Of a stretch of DNA of 6,323 nt, positions 4,766-6,323 are shown in pieces (the stretch's first letter is position 1; each line of letters opens with the position of its first letter). The notes beneath the pieces are model-generated. The model was not told the DNA's origin. It ran no database searches and worked only from the letters and a program-made list of their open reading frames with translations. The stretch covers positions 1-6,323 of the forward strand of contig JAICTW010000173.1 of NCBI GenBank assembly GCA_025936195.1. Reading direction: 5' to 3'. This stretch comes from Flavisolibacter sp. (GTDB lineage: Bacteria > Bacteroidota > Bacteroidia > Chitinophagales > Chitinophagaceae). The translations under genes and the position numbers were made by a program.

Positions 4766-6323
4766 ATGGACACAGAATACATGCAAAAAATAGACTCTTC
4801 TAATATATTATTTACTCTTGCCTCTGATCTTGTCAATCACACTTCAAAACATATTTTCCTGACAGGGAAAGCCGGTACAGGCAAGACTACCTTTTTGAAA
4901 TACATCAGGGAAAATTGTCCCAAGCAAATTGCAGTTGTTGCACCGACCGGAGTGGCCGCCATTAATGCCGGCGGCGTAACTATACATTCTTTTTTTCAAT
5001 TGCCTTTCTCACCATTTATTCCCGAGGCCCGGAGCTTCGGTGGAAGAAGTGATGAAGTGAGAAATAGACAGACCCTGCTTAGCCGCCTTCGTTTGAACAA
5101 TGAAAGAAGAAAAGTTATTCAGGAATTGGAGTTGCTGATCATTGATGAAATCAGCATGGTGCGCTGCGATGTGCTGGACGCTATTGATCTGATCCTTCGT
5201 CACGTTCGCTATCGTCATTCGGAAAGGTTTGGGGGTGTGCAGGTCTTGTTCATTGGCGATATGTTCCAATTACCTCCGGTAGTAAAAGAGCAAGAGTGGA
5301 ATCTTTTGCGTGAGTACTACAGCAGTCCTTATTTTTTTGACAGCCATGTAATGAAAGAAGAGCCACCGGTTTATATTGAATTTAGCAAGATCTACCGGCA
5401 AACGGAAGAGAAATTTATTCAACTATTGAACAAGGTGCGTAACAATGAAATGGATGAGGAACATTTAAATGCTTTGCATGATCGTTACGAACCCGGCTTC
5501 TTTGGTGAAGCTTCGAATGGTTATATTCTGTTGACCACTCATAATGAAAAGGCAAGAGAGATCAATGCTAGTGAACTGGCTAAACTCTCCGGTAAACTGT
5601 TTGCCTACAAAGCAGAAGTGAAAGATGATTTTCCTTCAACTGCGTTTCCTGCAGATGAAGTGCTGCAATTGAAAGCAGGTGCGCAGGTGATGTTCATTAA
5701 GAATGATACCGACAAAGCCAAACGGTATTTCAATGGAAAAATCGGCGTGGTAACTGAGTTGAAGGAGGATAAGATTCTTGTCCAATGCAAGAATGAGCCG
5801 GCCGTTATTGAAGTGGGAAAAGAAAAATGGGAGAACATCCGCTATGCACTTGATAAAACAACAAGGCAGTTGAATGAAGATGTGCTGGGGTCGTTCAGTC
5901 AATATCCTTTGCGACTAGCATGGGCTATTACCATTCACAAAAGCCAGGGACTAACGTTTGAAAAGGCGGTAATTGATGCGGGTAGGGCATTTGCTCCGGG
6001 TCAGGTTTATGTTGCCTTAAGCCGTTGTACCAACCTAGACGGATTGGTGCTTCACAGCCGTATTAACTCTAATGCGCTATTTGCCGATGATCGTATTGTG
6101 CAATTCACTAAAAAGAGTTTGCCGCCCGAAGACCTTAAACAGGAATTGATGCAGGCAAAAAAAGCTTATCAGGAAAAAGTTCTTTCTTCCTTATTTGATT
6201 TCAGAAAGGAAGAGAATGGCATAAAAGAATTGCGGAATTATCTTCTTCAACACCAAACGTCATTTAATGAAGAAACCTTTCCGTGGAGCGAAGAACTGTT
6301 GAGTAAACTCACGTCTTTGCAAG
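4766..6323 (+). CDS. PIF1-type ATP-dependent DNA helicase, 3' end outside the window
   Basis: The frame runs unbroken from ATG 4766 to the window's end, 519 complete codons without a stop. The PIF1/RecD-like superfamily 1B motifs are in order. Walker A GKAGTGKTT is at residues 34-42; motif Ia (VVAPTGVAAINAGG, then TIHSFF) at 57-77; Walker B LIIDEISM has D127-E128; motif III IGDMFQLPPV is at 163-172; motif V IHKSQG is at 390-395; and motif VI VYVALSRCTNL carries the arginine finger R420. Family members unwind DNA 5' to 3' using ATP and act on replication forks, G-quadruplexes or recombination intermediates. The helicase core ends near residue 440. The remaining 80 residues begin a charged helical region, and longer Bacteroidota members carry extra C-terminal domains that cannot be seen here. 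An in-frame ATG at 4781 is an alternative start. A TTG (4738-4740) / TATTTTTA (4759-4766) promoter-like pair with 18-nt spacing would place transcription start near 4773 and favour 4781, but this is weak. Confidence 0.95.
   Translation, partial: MDTEYMQKIDSSNILFTLASDLVNHTSKHIFLTGKAGTGKTTFLKYIRENCPKQIAVVAPTGVAAINAGGVTIHSFFQLPFSPFIPEARSFGGRSDEVRNRQTLLSRLRLNNERRKVIQELELLIIDEISMVRCDVLDAIDLILRHVRYRHSERFGGVQVLFIGDMFQLPPVVKEQEWNLLREYYSSPYFFDSHVMKEEPPVYIEFSKIYRQTEEKFIQLLNKVRNNEMDEEHLNALHDRYEPGFFGEASNGYILLTTHNEKAREINASELAKLSGKLFAYKAEVKDDFPSTAFPADEVLQLKAGAQVMFIKNDTDKAKRYFNGKIGVVTELKEDKILVQCKNEPAVIEVGKEKWENIRYALDKTTRQLNEDVLGSFSQYPLRLAWAITIHKSQGLTFEKAVIDAGRAFAPGQVYVALSRCTNLDGLVLHSRINSNALFADDRIVQFTKKSLPPEDLKQELMQAKKAYQEKVLSSLFDFRKEENGIKELRNYLLQHQTSFNEETFPWSEELLSKLTSLQ

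Noticed and set aside
5009..5902. Minus-strand frames of 77-88 residues inside the helicase gene.
   Set aside because: They are antisense to intact helicase motifs and have no recognisable features.
1..6323. A defence island, CRISPR array, insertion sequence, tRNA or attachment site.
   Set aside because: No regularly spaced direct repeats of CRISPR type, no transposase or integrase, no terminal inverted repeats and no tRNA-like fold were seen; the PIF1-type helicase next to ssb is better read as a housekeeping gene.

Overview
The window looks like chromosomal DNA of a Bacteroidota bacterium, most likely from the Chitinophagaceae/Sphingobacteriia side. The reasons are two secreted DUF2911 proteins, a small C-x2-C/C-x3-C zinc-finger protein of a type I associate with this phylum, a short SSB, A-rich leaders without Shine-Dalgarno sites, and at least one good match to the TTTG / TAnnTTTG promoter of this phylum. 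This placement is inferred from family recognition, not from a search.

Layout. Positions 2-895 (+) hold the 3' part of a DUF2911 protein that begins before the window. Positions 896-1570 are a gene-poor gap: a stretch of unknown content, an A/C-rich zone of degenerate repeats with a palindrome inside it, and a strong plus-strand terminator at 1437-1462. Three minus-strand genes follow. They are a second, smaller secreted DUF2911 protein (1627-2160, with its own promoter and terminator), a 391-residue exported coiled-coil protein of unknown function (2351-3526), and a zinc-finger protein (3688-4062). An orphan plus-strand terminator sits between the last two and is a near copy of the one at 1437-1462. 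The zinc-finger gene is divergent from ssb (4243-4587, +); the gap between them contains a 10-bp phased sequence array. After a strong terminator, a PIF1-type DNA helicase starts at 4766 and runs off the window's end.

How the genes may work together. The right third is a DNA-maintenance neighbourhood: single-stranded DNA binding, a 5'-3' helicase of the PIF1 group, and a small zinc-finger protein that could bind nucleic acid. The left two thirds are envelope or periplasmic proteins of unknown function, at least two of them with signal peptides. I see no defence system, mobile element, CRISPR array, tRNA or rRNA. The observations most worth following are the phased array between the zinc-finger gene and ssb, and the duplicated terminator module, one copy of which has no gene upstream of it.
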